Shown here in pieces: positions 42,161 to 49,589 of a stretch of 64,000 nucleotides of DNA. A model generated the notes under the pieces. The model made no database searches, was not told the DNA's origin, and was given only the letters and a program-made list of their open reading frames with translations. This stretch comes from Nonomuraea turcica. GTDB lineage: Bacteria > Actinomycetota > Actinomycetes > Streptosporangiales > Streptosporangiaceae. The stretch lies in contig NZ_JAUZQF010000012.1 in assembly GCF_030718205.1 (NCBI RefSeq), forward strand, positions 186,001 through 250,000, in the 5' to 3' direction. Positions within the stretch are counted from its first letter, which is position 1. Each line of letters begins with the position of its first letter. A program made the position numbers and the translations under genes.

Positions 42161-43042
42161 ATGACCTCCGCTGTAAATCATTTCACCCATGGCCTGCTCA
42201 CGCCGGTGCTCGCCTACGTGATGTCCTGCATGGGGTCGATGCTTGGCCTGCGGCTCACCGCCCAGGCCCATGCCTCCCGGGGTGGCACCCGGGCGCGCTG
42301 GCTGCTCGGCGCGGCCGTGTCCATCGGCGGCACCGGCATTTGGGTCATGCACTTCATCGCCATGATGGGCTTCGATGTGGAGGGCACCCAGATCAAGTAC
42401 GACGTGCCGCTCACCGTCGCCTCGGCGGTGGTGGCGATCGTGGTCGTGGGCACCGGCCTGTTCCTCGTCTCGTACGGCCGCGGCCGGATCCTGGCGCTCC
42501 TCGGCGGCGGCCTGCTCACCGGCCTCGGGGTGGCCTCCATGCACTACCTGGGCATGTACGCGATGAACATGTCCGCCCACGTCTCCTACGACCGCCTCGT
42601 CGTGGCGCTCTCGGTGGGCATCGCGGTGGTCGCCGCGACGGTGGCGCTCTGGTTCACGCTGCGCGTCAAGAAGCCCGTCTGGATCACCGCCGCCGCGCTC
42701 GTCATGGGCGTGGCCGTCGCGGGTATGCACTACACCGGCATGTACGCGATGCGCGTCACGGTCGACGCCGCGCCCGGTGTGGTCGCCGGAGCCGACGCGC
42801 TGGACTTCCTCGTCCCGCTCATGACCGTGATCAGCCTGATCACGCTGACCATGCTGCTCATGGTGATCCTGTCCCCGTCGGAAGAGGAACTGCACGAGGA
42901 CGCCGAACTCGTCGCCAAACTCGAATTGCGCAGGCGCACCGCCCAGCAGCAACATCTGACTTATCCGGCGCCGCCCGTACCCCGTCAGCAGCCAATACAG
43001 CAAATGCCGCAAATGTCGCCGATGCGGGCACGCAGAAGGTAG
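42161..43042 (+). CDS. Stand-alone MHYT-domain membrane protein (first paralogue)
   Basis: 293 residues, seven transmembrane helices. The MHYT motif is seen as V-M-H-F-I-A-M-M-G (near 66), S-M-H-Y-L-G-M-Y-A (near 126) and G-M-H-Y-T-G-M-Y-A (near 188). The Met/His pairs are proposed to bind copper and sense O2, CO or NO. In most bacteria MHYT is fused to GGDEF/EAL output. Here the C-terminus is a short charged Gln/Pro-rich tail without an output domain. A paralogue follows 63 bp later. Confidence 0.88.
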   Translation: MTSAVNHFTHGLLTPVLAYVMSCMGSMLGLRLTAQAHASRGGTRARWLLGAAVSIGGTGIWVMHFIAMMGFDVEGTQIKYDVPLTVASAVVAIVVVGTGLFLVSYGRGRILALLGGGLLTGLGVASMHYLGMYAMNMSAHVSYDRLVVALSVGIAVVAATVALWFTLRVKKPVWITAAALVMGVAVAGMHYTGMYAMRVTVDAAPGVVAGADALDFLVPLMTVISLITLTMLLMVILSPSEEELHEDAELVAKLELRRRTAQQQHLTYPAPPVPRQQPIQQMPQMSPMRARRR

Positions 43043-43105
43043 TTGCGCGGACGGCGACACCCTGCTCATACTCCCTTATCGGTGCGTAAGGGGATGGGTG
43101 GGGGT

Positions 43106-43921
43106 ATGTCGCCGATCGACCATTTCACTTTTGGGCTGTTAACGCCCGTGCTCGCGTACATCATGTCCAGCATCGGTTCGATGCTGGGCCTTCTGCTGAC
43201 CTCGCGGGCCCGTCTCGTGGGCGGGCGCGAGGGCAAGTTCTGGCTGGTGGGCGCCGCGTTCGCGATCGGTGGCACGGGCATCTGGACCATGCACTTCATC
43301 GCGATGCTCGGCTTCTCGGTGAGCGGCTCTGTCATTCGCTACGACGTCCTGCTCACCGCCGCCTCCGCGTTTATCGCGGTCGTGGTCGTCGGCATGGGGC
43401 TGTTCCTCGCCTCGTACGGCGGCGAGCGTCTGGTGTTCCTGCTCGCCGGCGGCACCCTGACCGGGTGCGGCGTGGCCGGCATGCACTATCTCGGCATGGC
43501 CGCCATGAACATGTCCGGCCACGTCACCTATGACCCCGTCATCGTGTCGCTCTCGGTCCTGATCGCGATCGCGGCGGCGACGGTGGCGCTGTGGTTCACG
43601 CTGCGGGTCAGCGGCGCTCTCAAGATCGGCGCGGCGGCGCTGGTCATGGGCGTGGCGGTCTGCGGCATGCATTACACGGGCATGTACTCCATGGCAGTGC
43701 AGATGCACGGCGAGGCTGGGCCGTTGTCCGGCGCGAAAGCCCTCGACTTCCTGCTGCCGCTGATCGTCGGCATCAGTGTGATCACCGTGGGGCTGCTGCT
43801 CACCGTCATCCTGTCGCCATCGGAGAAGGAGCTGCGCAGCGAGGCTGAGTTCAGGGAGCGACTGCGCGACCGCGACGAGGGCGCGCCGGAAGTCGATCTC
43901 TTCGGCACGCCCCGGCGGTGA
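43106..43921 (+). CDS. Stand-alone MHYT-domain membrane protein (second paralogue)
   Basis: 271 residues from ATG 43106, which aligns its M-S-P-I-D-H-F-T-F-G start with M-T-S-A-V-N-H-F-T-H-G of the first copy; ATG 43094 is also possible. The three Met-His motifs are kept: T-M-H-F-I-A-M-L-G, G-M-H-Y-L-G-M-A-A and G-M-H-Y-T-G-M-Y-S. Similarity over the whole length marks a tandem duplication that has since diverged. It also has no enzymatic output domain. A long inverted repeat follows the stop. Confidence 0.86.
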   Translation: MSPIDHFTFGLLTPVLAYIMSSIGSMLGLLLTSRARLVGGREGKFWLVGAAFAIGGTGIWTMHFIAMLGFSVSGSVIRYDVLLTAASAFIAVVVVGMGLFLASYGGERLVFLLAGGTLTGCGVAGMHYLGMAAMNMSGHVTYDPVIVSLSVLIAIAAATVALWFTLRVSGALKIGAAALVMGVAVCGMHYTGMYSMAVQMHGEAGPLSGAKALDFLLPLIVGISVITVGLLLTVILSPSEKELRSEAEFRERLRDRDEGAPEVDLFGTPRR

Positions 43922-43934
43922 CCGGCTAGGTGAG

Positions 43935-43993
43935 AGGGTACGGCTTGCGACGCGTGGTGGGCCGCCGACTCGCTGCGGCGCAAGCCGTACCCT
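43935..43993. terminator. 15-bp perfect inverted repeat between convergent MHYT and pfk genes
   Basis: AGGGTACGGCTTGCG (43935-43949) is the exact complement of CGCAAGCCGTACCCT (43979-43993), with a 29-base loop. It stands after the second MHYT stop and downstream of the convergent phosphofructokinase gene. A bidirectional terminator is likely, although no T run follows. The loop is longer than usual, so a protein-binding site is an alternative. Confidence 0.6.
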
Positions 43994-44059
43994 TGAGCGG
44001 GTTGTAGCGGAAACCCCGCTGACTCAAAGGTACGGGCGCCGCTTGCAAATCGCTTTCAA

Positions 44060-45085
44060 CTAACCGAAGAAGACCTCGGCCTCGGAATACCGCTCCACCG
44101 GCACGGTCTTCAGCTCGGCCGTGGCCTCGTCGAGGCCGACGCGGACGATGTCGGTGCCGCGCAGGGCGACCATCGTGCCGTAGTCGCCCTCGTGGGCCGC
44201 GTCGATGGCCTGCAGCCCGAACCTGGTGGCCAGCACCCGGTCGTAGGCCGACGGGGTGCCGCCGCGCTGGATGTGGCCGAGCACCGTGGTGCGCGCCTCC
44301 TTGCCGGTGCGCTTCTCGATCTCCTTGGCCAGCATCTCACCGATGCCGCCCAGCCGGACGTGGCCGAAGGCGTCGAGCTCGCCGGCCTGCAGCTCCATCT
44401 GGCCCTCGATCGGGTGCGCGCCCTCGGCGACCACGATGATCGGCGAGTAGCGGGTGCGGAAGCGGGACTCGACGTATTCGCAGACCTGGTCGATGTCGAA
44501 CGGCTTCTCCGGGATGAGGATGACGTTGGCGCCGCCCGCCATGCCCGCGTGCAGCGCGATCCAGCCCGCGTGCCGGCCCATGACCTCGCAGATGAGGGCG
44601 CGGTGGTGGGACTCGGCGGTGGTGTGGAGGCGGTCGATGGCCTCCGTCGCGATGTTGACGGCGGTGTCGAAGCCGAAGGTGTAGTCGGTGCCCGACAGGT
44701 CGTTGTCGATGGTCTTGGGCACGCCCACGACGTGGACGCCGCGGTCGTAGAGCTGCTTGGCGACGCCGAGGGTGTCCTCGCCGCCGATGGCGATCAGCGC
44801 GTCCACGCCGGTGGCGGCCAGGTTGTCCTTGATCCGGTCGACTCCGCCCTCGATCTTGATGGGATTGGTCCGGGAGGAGCCCAGGATGGTCCCGCCGCGG
44901 GGCAGGATGCCGCGCACGGACTGGATGTCCAGCGGCATCGTGTCGCCTTCGAGGGGGCCGCGCCAGCCGTCGCGGAAGCCGACGAACTCGTGGCCGTAGA
45001 CGCTCACCCCCTTACGCACCACTGCCCTGATCACGGCGTTGAGCCCGGGGCAGTCGCCGCCCCCTGTGAGCACTCCAATACGCAT
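44060..45085 (-). CDS. 6-phosphofructokinase, probably PPi-dependent type
   Basis: 341 residues, group III phosphofructokinase. Substrate and phosphate motifs are G-G-D-C-P-G-L-N-A-V-I near 9-19, A-I-G-G-E-D-T-L-G near 101, V-P-K-T-I-D-N-D-L near 120, and M-G-R-H-A-G-W-I-A near 162. In this family ATP users have Gly where this protein has Asp (G-G-E-D); Asp together with Lys in P-K-T-I-D-N-D is the pattern of PPi-dependent enzymes such as that of Amycolatopsis. Donor preference is therefore inferred as pyrophosphate. GGGAGGAA precedes the ATG, and a DasR-like site lies 75 bp upstream. Confidence 0.88.
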   Translation of the reverse strand: MRIGVLTGGGDCPGLNAVIRAVVRKGVSVYGHEFVGFRDGWRGPLEGDTMPLDIQSVRGILPRGGTILGSSRTNPIKIEGGVDRIKDNLAATGVDALIAIGGEDTLGVAKQLYDRGVHVVGVPKTIDNDLSGTDYTFGFDTAVNIATEAIDRLHTTAESHHRALICEVMGRHAGWIALHAGMAGGANVILIPEKPFDIDQVCEYVESRFRTRYSPIIVVAEGAHPIEGQMELQAGELDAFGHVRLGGIGEMLAKEIEKRTGKEARTTVLGHIQRGGTPSAYDRVLATRFGLQAIDAAHEGDYGTMVALRGTDIVRVGLDEATAELKTVPVERYSEAEVFFG

Positions 45086-45159
45086 GGCGGGTTCCTCCCG
45101 ATGGGGTTCACGAACCAAACCTCAGTATTCAGACTCGCATTCTGCCCGTCCGCGCGGGC

Positions 45160-45175
45160 AGTGGTCTAGACCAAA
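45160..45175. promoter_or_regulatory. DasR-type (dre) operator upstream of phosphofructokinase
   Basis: AGTGGTCTAGACCAAA contains the perfect 12-bp palindrome TGGTCTAGACCA and matches the known dre consensus A(C/G)TGGTCTAGACCA(G/C)T except near one end. DasR is the GntR-family regulator of N-acetylglucosamine use and development in actinomycetes. Immediately beside it, CTGCCCG-N6-CGGGCAG (45142-45161) is another inverted repeat. No DasR gene is in the window. Confidence 0.75.
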
Positions 45176-45383
45176 CGCCAGGTCCGTAACGCAAACATCG
45201 CACAGAGGAAATTTCGCGAGTGTGTCGGCCACCGACGCCGGGGCAAAATGGGTCACTGCGCTCGTTGTCCCCGAAACGGGCATAGAGCGTCCAAGGGAAT
45301 TCGCCCAGCATTTCCCCGAGCACGGCTGGGTTGTGTGGCGGCGGGGACGGTGGATTCGTACCTGATCGCCAGGTCGGCGTCCC

Positions 45384-46298
45384 CTACGCGATCAGCACGC
45401 AGGCCGGGCTCTCGACCTCGTACGCCTCGCCGGTCGGCTCCGGGACGCCGTCGCGCAGCGCGAAGACGGTCACGGCGTTCGAGCGCTGATTGGCCACGTA
45501 CAGACGGTCGCCGTCGATGGCGAAGTGCCGGGGCCAGTCGCCTCCCGAGGGCACCTCGGCCACCAGGGACAGGTCGGCGGCGCGCAGCACCGAGATCGTG
45601 TTGGGCCCCCGGTTGCCCACATAGACCAGGTCGCCCTCGAGCTGCAGGTGGGACGGGTAGTTCTCGCCCTCGTGACGGGAGGCGGGCGCGACCGTGCGCC
45701 ACTCGCCGTTGATGAGGGTGACGGCGCCGTCGAGCTCGCCTGCCACGTACAGGCGGGAGCCCGCGAAGGCGAAGTGCCGCGAGCCGGTGCCCGGGTACAG
45801 GACGATCGGCTCCACCGGCGTCCCGTCGTAGCGGTAGCGGCGGATCTCGTCCGTGCCGAGGTCGGAGACGTGCAGCAGGCCGTCGTGGAAGACGGCCTGG
45901 TGGGCGTGCGGACCTTCCTGGCGGCCGGCGACCGGGCCCGAGCCCTTGTGGCGCAGCACCATCGGGTCGCCGTCGAACGCGCCCCGCCCGTCCAGCCGCT
46001 GGATGATCGCCGTGCCGTCGCCGTAGTTGGCCGCCGCCAGCAGGCTCCCCGTGGGATCGACGGCCACGTGACAGGGCAGCGAGCCCTCGCTCGGCCGCTC
46101 GTCCAGCGGCGTCAGCCCGTCGCGGGCGTCGAAGGCGGTGAGCACGCCGCTGTCGAGCTCACTCGCCGCGTACAGCACCGGCAGCGAGGGGTGGGCGGCC
46201 AGGAACGACGGCGCCGCGACTTCGGTGAGACCCGGGCTGACACCCGCGGCGATGGTGACGATGCCTGGGCCGTATCCGCCAATGCGCAGCTGCTTCAC
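45384..46298 (-). CDS. Lactonase-family seven-bladed propeller protein (6-phosphogluconolactonase-like)
   Basis: 304 residues of the lactonase (PF10282) family. Repeating blade motifs include P-C-H-V-A-V-D-P-T-G-S-L-L-A-A-A-N-Y, G-P-H-A-H-Q-A-V-F and G-S-R-H-F-A-F, characteristic of the Pgl type. It may hydrolyse 6-phosphogluconolactone to supply the pentose phosphate pathway, consistent with the nearby sugar kinases, but many relatives have other roles. GTG 46298 is preferred for its AAGGA site; the frame continues upstream across the divergent MarR-GNAT start. Confidence 0.82.
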   Translation of the reverse strand: MKQLRIGGYGPGIVTIAAGVSPGLTEVAAPSFLAAHPSLPVLYAASELDSGVLTAFDARDGLTPLDERPSEGSLPCHVAVDPTGSLLAAANYGDGTAIIQRLDGRGAFDGDPMVLRHKGSGPVAGRQEGPHAHQAVFHDGLLHVSDLGTDEIRRYRYDGTPVEPIVLYPGTGSRHFAFAGSRLYVAGELDGAVTLINGEWRTVAPASRHEGENYPSHLQLEGDLVYVGNRGPNTISVLRAADLSLVAEVPSGGDWPRHFAIDGDRLYVANQRSNAVTVFALRDGVPEPTGEAYEVESPACVLIA

Positions 46299-46323
46299 AG
46301 CGGCGATCCTTCCATGGTTGACT

Positions 46324-47241
46324 ATGACAGTGAGTTCGTTGACAGAAGCAAGGGTTTCTGAGATCAGAGCCTTCAATCGGTTCTATACGAAGGTGATCGG
46401 CGTTCTGCAGTCAGGGCTGCTCGACTCGCCGTACTCGTTGACCGAGGTGCGGGTGCTGTTCGAGCTCGCGCACGCCGAGCGACTGGAGACCGGTGAGCTG
46501 CGTGCCCTGCTCGACCTGGACGCGGGCTACCTCAGCAGGATCCTGACCCGGTTCGAGAGCGACGGGCTGGTCGAGCGCGAGCGGTCCGCCGCCGACGCGC
46601 GCAAGCAGCTCGTACGCCTCACGCCCGCGGGCGCGGCCACCTTCGCCGGGCTCGACAAGCGCTCGGCCGAGGAGATCGAGCGGCTGCTGTCCGGGCTGCC
46701 GGAGGAGGACCAGGAGCGGCTGGTGGCGAGCATGGCGACGATCAGGGGCCTGCTGGCGCCGGAGCCCGGCCGGGAGCCGTACGTGATCAGGCCGCCGCGA
46801 ACCGGCGATCTGGGCTGGGTCGTCTACCGGCACGGCGAGCTCTACAGCCGCGAATACGGCTGGGGCACCGCGTTCGAGCAGACCGTCGCGAAGATCGTGG
46901 GCGATCTCGACTTCTCCAAGGACGCCGGATGGATCGCCGAGGCCGGCGGGGAACGCGCCGGGTGCGTGTTCTACGTGCGTCAGGACGACACGACGGCCAA
47001 GCTGCGGATGTTGCTGGTCGAGCCGTCCGCGCGCGGGATGGGCCTCGGCCGGCGGCTGGTGGAGGAGTGCCTGCGGCACGCCAAGGCGGAGGGCTGCCAG
47101 CGCATCACGCTGTGGACGCGCGACTGCCTGGTGAGCGCGCGGCGCATCTACCAGGCAGCCGGGTTCCAGCTGGAGAAGGAGGAGAAGGGGAGGGAGAACG
47201 GGATCGAGCTCACCGAGCAGTGGTGGACACGCGACCTCTGA
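46324..47241 (+). CDS. MarR-GNAT fusion: HTH regulator with N-acetyltransferase domain
   Basis: 305 residues. The N-terminal MarR winged helix (about 10-145) has R-A-F-N-R-F-Y-T and L-D-L-D-A-G-Y-L-S-R-I-L. The C-terminal GNAT domain (about 155-300) has the acetyl-CoA P-loop E-P-S-A-R-G-M-G-L-G-R-R-L and V-S-A-R-R-I-Y-Q-A-A-G-F. This two-domain family is widespread in Actinobacteria, with substrates unknown. It is divergent from the lactonase gene with only about 25 bp between starts, so regulatory DNA must lie inside one coding region. Confidence 0.87.
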   Translation: MTVSSLTEARVSEIRAFNRFYTKVIGVLQSGLLDSPYSLTEVRVLFELAHAERLETGELRALLDLDAGYLSRILTRFESDGLVERERSAADARKQLVRLTPAGAATFAGLDKRSAEEIERLLSGLPEEDQERLVASMATIRGLLAPEPGREPYVIRPPRTGDLGWVVYRHGELYSREYGWGTAFEQTVAKIVGDLDFSKDAGWIAEAGGERAGCVFYVRQDDTTAKLRMLLVEPSARGMGLGRRLVEECLRHAKAEGCQRITLWTRDCLVSARRIYQAAGFQLEKEEKGRENGIELTEQWWTRDL

Positions 47242-47289
47242 GAGCCGTCCCTGCCCCGGATCCGCCCGCCGGCGATCGCCGTCGTCAGG

Positions 47290-47577
47290 TCAGGCGTCGA
47301 CCTTGAACGGGTCGTGCTCGGTCAGCAGCTTGTCGAGCCTGGCCTGGTCGACGCGCTTGCTCACCTCGGCCAGCTCCTGCCGGTCGCGTACGACCTTGCA
47401 GAGCGTGACCGTGGAGGTGACCACGTACAGCAGCCCGAGCCCGAGGAACGCCCTGATCCACCCTTCGACGGGCAGGTAGACCAGGGCGATCACCACGGAG
47501 GTCAGCGAGACGGCGAACGACAGGATCGCCTGGACGTAGAACGCGGTGGTCTGCGTCGGTTGGATGGGCTTCGTCAT
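47290..47577 (-). CDS. YiaA/YiaB two-helix domain membrane protein
   Basis: 95 residues. Two helices match the YiaAB pattern (PF05360): F-Y-V-Q-A-I-L-S-F-A-V-S-L near 14-26, Y-L-P-V-E-G-W-I-R-A-F-L-G-L-G-L-L near 45, ending T-L-C-K-V-V-R-D. A charged C-terminal tail follows. The family has no known function. The start at 47577 is set by M-T-K-P-I-Q-P; an upstream extension is possible but unconvincing. Confidence 0.8.
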   Translation of the reverse strand: MTKPIQPTQTTAFYVQAILSFAVSLTSVVIALVYLPVEGWIRAFLGLGLLYVVTSTVTLCKVVRDRQELAEVSKRVDQARLDKLLTEHDPFKVDA

Positions 47578-47672
47578 GCGCCCATGGTGTGTTCCCGGGC
47601 CGGCGCGGCGCATCGGGCGAAATACTCAAGTTACCGCTGAGTACACCCAGCCGGCCCGGCCGTGCCGGCAGG

Positions 47673-48704
47673 TCAGACGGTGACCACGGTCGCGGCCGAC
47701 TTGCCGAGCATAGCCGGGAAGTCGGTCATGACCTGGGCCAGCTCGCCCAGGTCGGAGTCGATCAGAGCCTGCGGGCCGTCGCAGAGCGCCTGCTCGGGCT
47801 GCGGGTGCACGTCGATGATCACACCGTCCGCGCCGACCGCGATGGCCGCCCGGGTCAGCGGCAGCACCAGGTCGCGCCGCCCGCCCGAGTGCGAAGGATC
47901 GACGATGACCGGCAGGTGGGACAGGCGCTGCGCCACCGGCACGGCCGACACGTCGAGCGTGTTGCGGGTCGCCTTCTCGAACGTCCTGATGCCCCGCTCG
48001 CACAGCACGATATCGAGGTTGCCGCGCTGGGCGATGTACTCGGCGGCCATGAGCCACTCCTCGATCGTGGAGCTCATGCCGCGCTTGAGCATCACCGGCT
48101 TCCCCGCGGCGCCGACGGCCTGCAGCAGCGCGAAGTTCTGCATGTTGCGGGTGCCGACCTGCAGCATGTCCGCGTAGGAGGCCACCAGCGCCACGTCCTG
48201 GGCGTCCACCACCTCGGTGACGATCGGCAGCCCGGTCTCCTCGCGCACGTCGGCCAGGATGCGCAGGCCCTTCTCGCCCAGTCCCTGGAAGGCGTACGGC
48301 GAGGTGCGCGGCTTGAACGCGCCGCCGCGCAGCAACGTCGCCCCGGCCGCCTGGGCCATCCTTGCCGCGTCGAGGGTCTGCTGATGCGTCTCCACGGCAC
48401 ACGGCCCCGCGATCAACGTCACAGTGTCGGGACCGATCGGCACGCCGCCCACGTGGATCGTGGAGCGTTCCGGATGATTCTCCCTGCTGACCAGCTTGTA
48501 CGGCGTGGACACGCGCATGACCTCGCGCACGCCCCCCATGCCGCGCAGGCTCGCCTCGTCGAGCTGTGTCACGTCGCCGACCAGGCCGACGATCGTGCGC
48601 CGCACCCCCTTGCTGACGAACGCCTCCACCCCGGCCGCCTGGACGACCTCGACGATCGACGCCAGATCCGCGGGTGTGGCCTCGGGCCCCATCACGATCA
48701 CCAT
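47673..48704 (-). CDS. DAHP synthase (type I-beta), attenuator-controlled
   Basis: 343 residues catalysing phosphoenolpyruvate + erythrose-4-phosphate to DAHP, the first shikimate step. The N-terminal about 70 residues form the ferredoxin-like regulatory domain seen in Thermotoga-type enzymes. The barrel carries A-G-P-C-A-V-E (metal Cys, near 99), R-G-G-A-F-K-P-R-T-S-P near 125, V-T-E-V-V-D, and D-P-S-H-S-G-G (metal His, near 269). AGGAGG precedes the ATG. A leader peptide rich in aromatic residues and a strong terminator hairpin lie between promoter and gene, so expression should answer to charged aromatic tRNAs. Confidence 0.92.
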   Translation of the reverse strand: MVIVMGPEATPADLASIVEVVQAAGVEAFVSKGVRRTIVGLVGDVTQLDEASLRGMGGVREVMRVSTPYKLVSRENHPERSTIHVGGVPIGPDTVTLIAGPCAVETHQQTLDAARMAQAAGATLLRGGAFKPRTSPYAFQGLGEKGLRILADVREETGLPIVTEVVDAQDVALVASYADMLQVGTRNMQNFALLQAVGAAGKPVMLKRGMSSTIEEWLMAAEYIAQRGNLDIVLCERGIRTFEKATRNTLDVSAVPVAQRLSHLPVIVDPSHSGGRRDLVLPLTRAAIAVGADGVIIDVHPQPEQALCDGPQALIDSDLGELAQVMTDFPAMLGKSAATVVTV

Positions 48705-48715
48705 CTGAAATCCTC

Positions 48716-48817
48716 CTGTGAAAACACAGAAGGCCCCGGGTCCTGTCGGACCCGGGGCCTTCGTTCGCCTGTCTGCTAGCGCAGCGTCAGGTGGCGAACG
48801 GACTCGGGTCCGTCGCC
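48716..48817 (-). promoter_or_regulatory. Transcription attenuator of DAHP synthase
   Basis: Read on the minus strand there are three structures. An early hairpin forms from GGCGACGGAC (48817-48808) and GTCCGTTCGCC (48803-48793). A segment GGCGAACG (48769-48762) is exactly complementary to CGTTCGCC of that hairpin. The terminator has 14-bp perfect arms AAGGCCCCGGGTCC / GGACCCGGGGCCTT (48761-48730) with a 4-base loop, followed by CTGTGTTTTC. In addition CGGACCCG in the leader pairs with CGGGTCCG in the terminator's 5' arm, so an antiterminator can displace the terminator. This is the classical layout of amino-acid attenuation. Confidence 0.82.
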
Positions 48818-48844
48818 ATACCAAAACACGTACGCGGTGCGCAT
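48776..48844 (-). CDS. Aromatic-residue leader peptide of DAHP synthase
   Basis: A 22-codon frame, M-R-T-A-Y-V-F-W-Y-G-D-G-P-E-S, then V-R-H-L-T-L-R and TAG. Four of five residues at positions 5-9 are Tyr, Phe, Trp and Tyr, the three end products of the shikimate pathway. The regulatory codons lie directly before the first attenuator hairpin, and the stop lies between that hairpin and the terminator. There is no strong ribosome site; a TACCAT hexamer 8 bases upstream of the ATG could be a -10 element of a leaderless transcript. Its job is to sense aminoacyl-tRNA supply, not to make a product. Confidence 0.85.
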   Translation of the reverse strand: MRTAYVFWYGDGPESVRHLTLR

Positions 48845-48902
48845 AGCCCGTAATGGTAGCGCACGAGACCCGCGCGCGAGCCACAAGCGGTCCGATGGCA
48901 GG

Positions 48903-49535
48903 ATGGCCCAAGACGCGAGACCGGTGAGGGGAGTGATCGTGGAGGAGTCGCGCCTGCCTCCAGGCCAGTACGTCCCGCGCGGCCGACCCGTGATCCACTA
49001 CGGCAGAGTGCCGCTGTTCAAGCCGGAGAGCTGGGACTTCCGCGTCTTCGGGGCCACCGCCTCAGGAGCGGAGCACCGCTTCACCTGGGGCGAGTTCGAG
49101 GCGCTGCCCCGCACCACCCGCCTCGCCGACTTCCACTGCGTCACCAAGTTCTCGCTCATGGCCAACGAGTGGCGCGGGGTCGCCCCGGCCACGATCATGG
49201 CGGCCGCCCCGCCCGACCCCGGCGTCCGGCACGTGATGATCTGGGCCGAATACGGCTACAGCGCCAACCTGCGCATGTCCGATTTCTCCGCGCCCGACAC
49301 GCTGTTCGCCATGGAGCTTGACGAAAAACCGCTCAGCCCCGACCGCGGCTATCCGCTGCGGATCGTGGTCCCTCACCTGTACGCGTGGAAGAGCGTCAAA
49401 TGGGTGCGCGGCATCGAATACCTCCTCGAAGATCGCCGAGGCTTCTGGGAGGAGCGCGGCTACCACAACATCGCCGATCCCTGGCGCGAGCAGCGCTACT
49501 CCTACCAGGAAGAACCCGGCGAGGGACCACCCTGA
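48903..49535 (+). CDS. Molybdopterin-dependent oxidoreductase (sulfite-oxidase/YedY-like)
   Basis: 210 residues of the oxidoreductase molybdopterin-binding fold (PF00174). The molybdenum-coordinating Cys is in L-A-D-F-H-C-V-T-K-F (near 76), and the substrate/pterin contacts lie in P-H-L-Y-A-W-K-S-V-K-W near 158. The protein has no Tat signal, unlike MsrP/YedY, and so appears cytosolic. Several GTG codons (48933, 48939) with GAGGGG nearby are alternative starts. It is divergent from the DAHP synthase leader, with about 60 bp between. Confidence 0.85.
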   Translation: MAQDARPVRGVIVEESRLPPGQYVPRGRPVIHYGRVPLFKPESWDFRVFGATASGAEHRFTWGEFEALPRTTRLADFHCVTKFSLMANEWRGVAPATIMAAAPPDPGVRHVMIWAEYGYSANLRMSDFSAPDTLFAMELDEKPLSPDRGYPLRIVVPHLYAWKSVKWVRGIEYLLEDRRGFWEERGYHNIADPWREQRYSYQEEPGEGPP

Positions 49536-49589
49536 TTTCACTCTCCGTTTCGGCCCGGACACGATGCGTTCTTGGCTACGGTTACTCGC

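Noticed and set aside
43994..44059. Possible tRNA-like stem (AGCGGG...CCCGCT)
   Set aside because: No cloverleaf, T-arm GTTCGA sequence or acceptor stem could be drawn; it is a small hairpin only.
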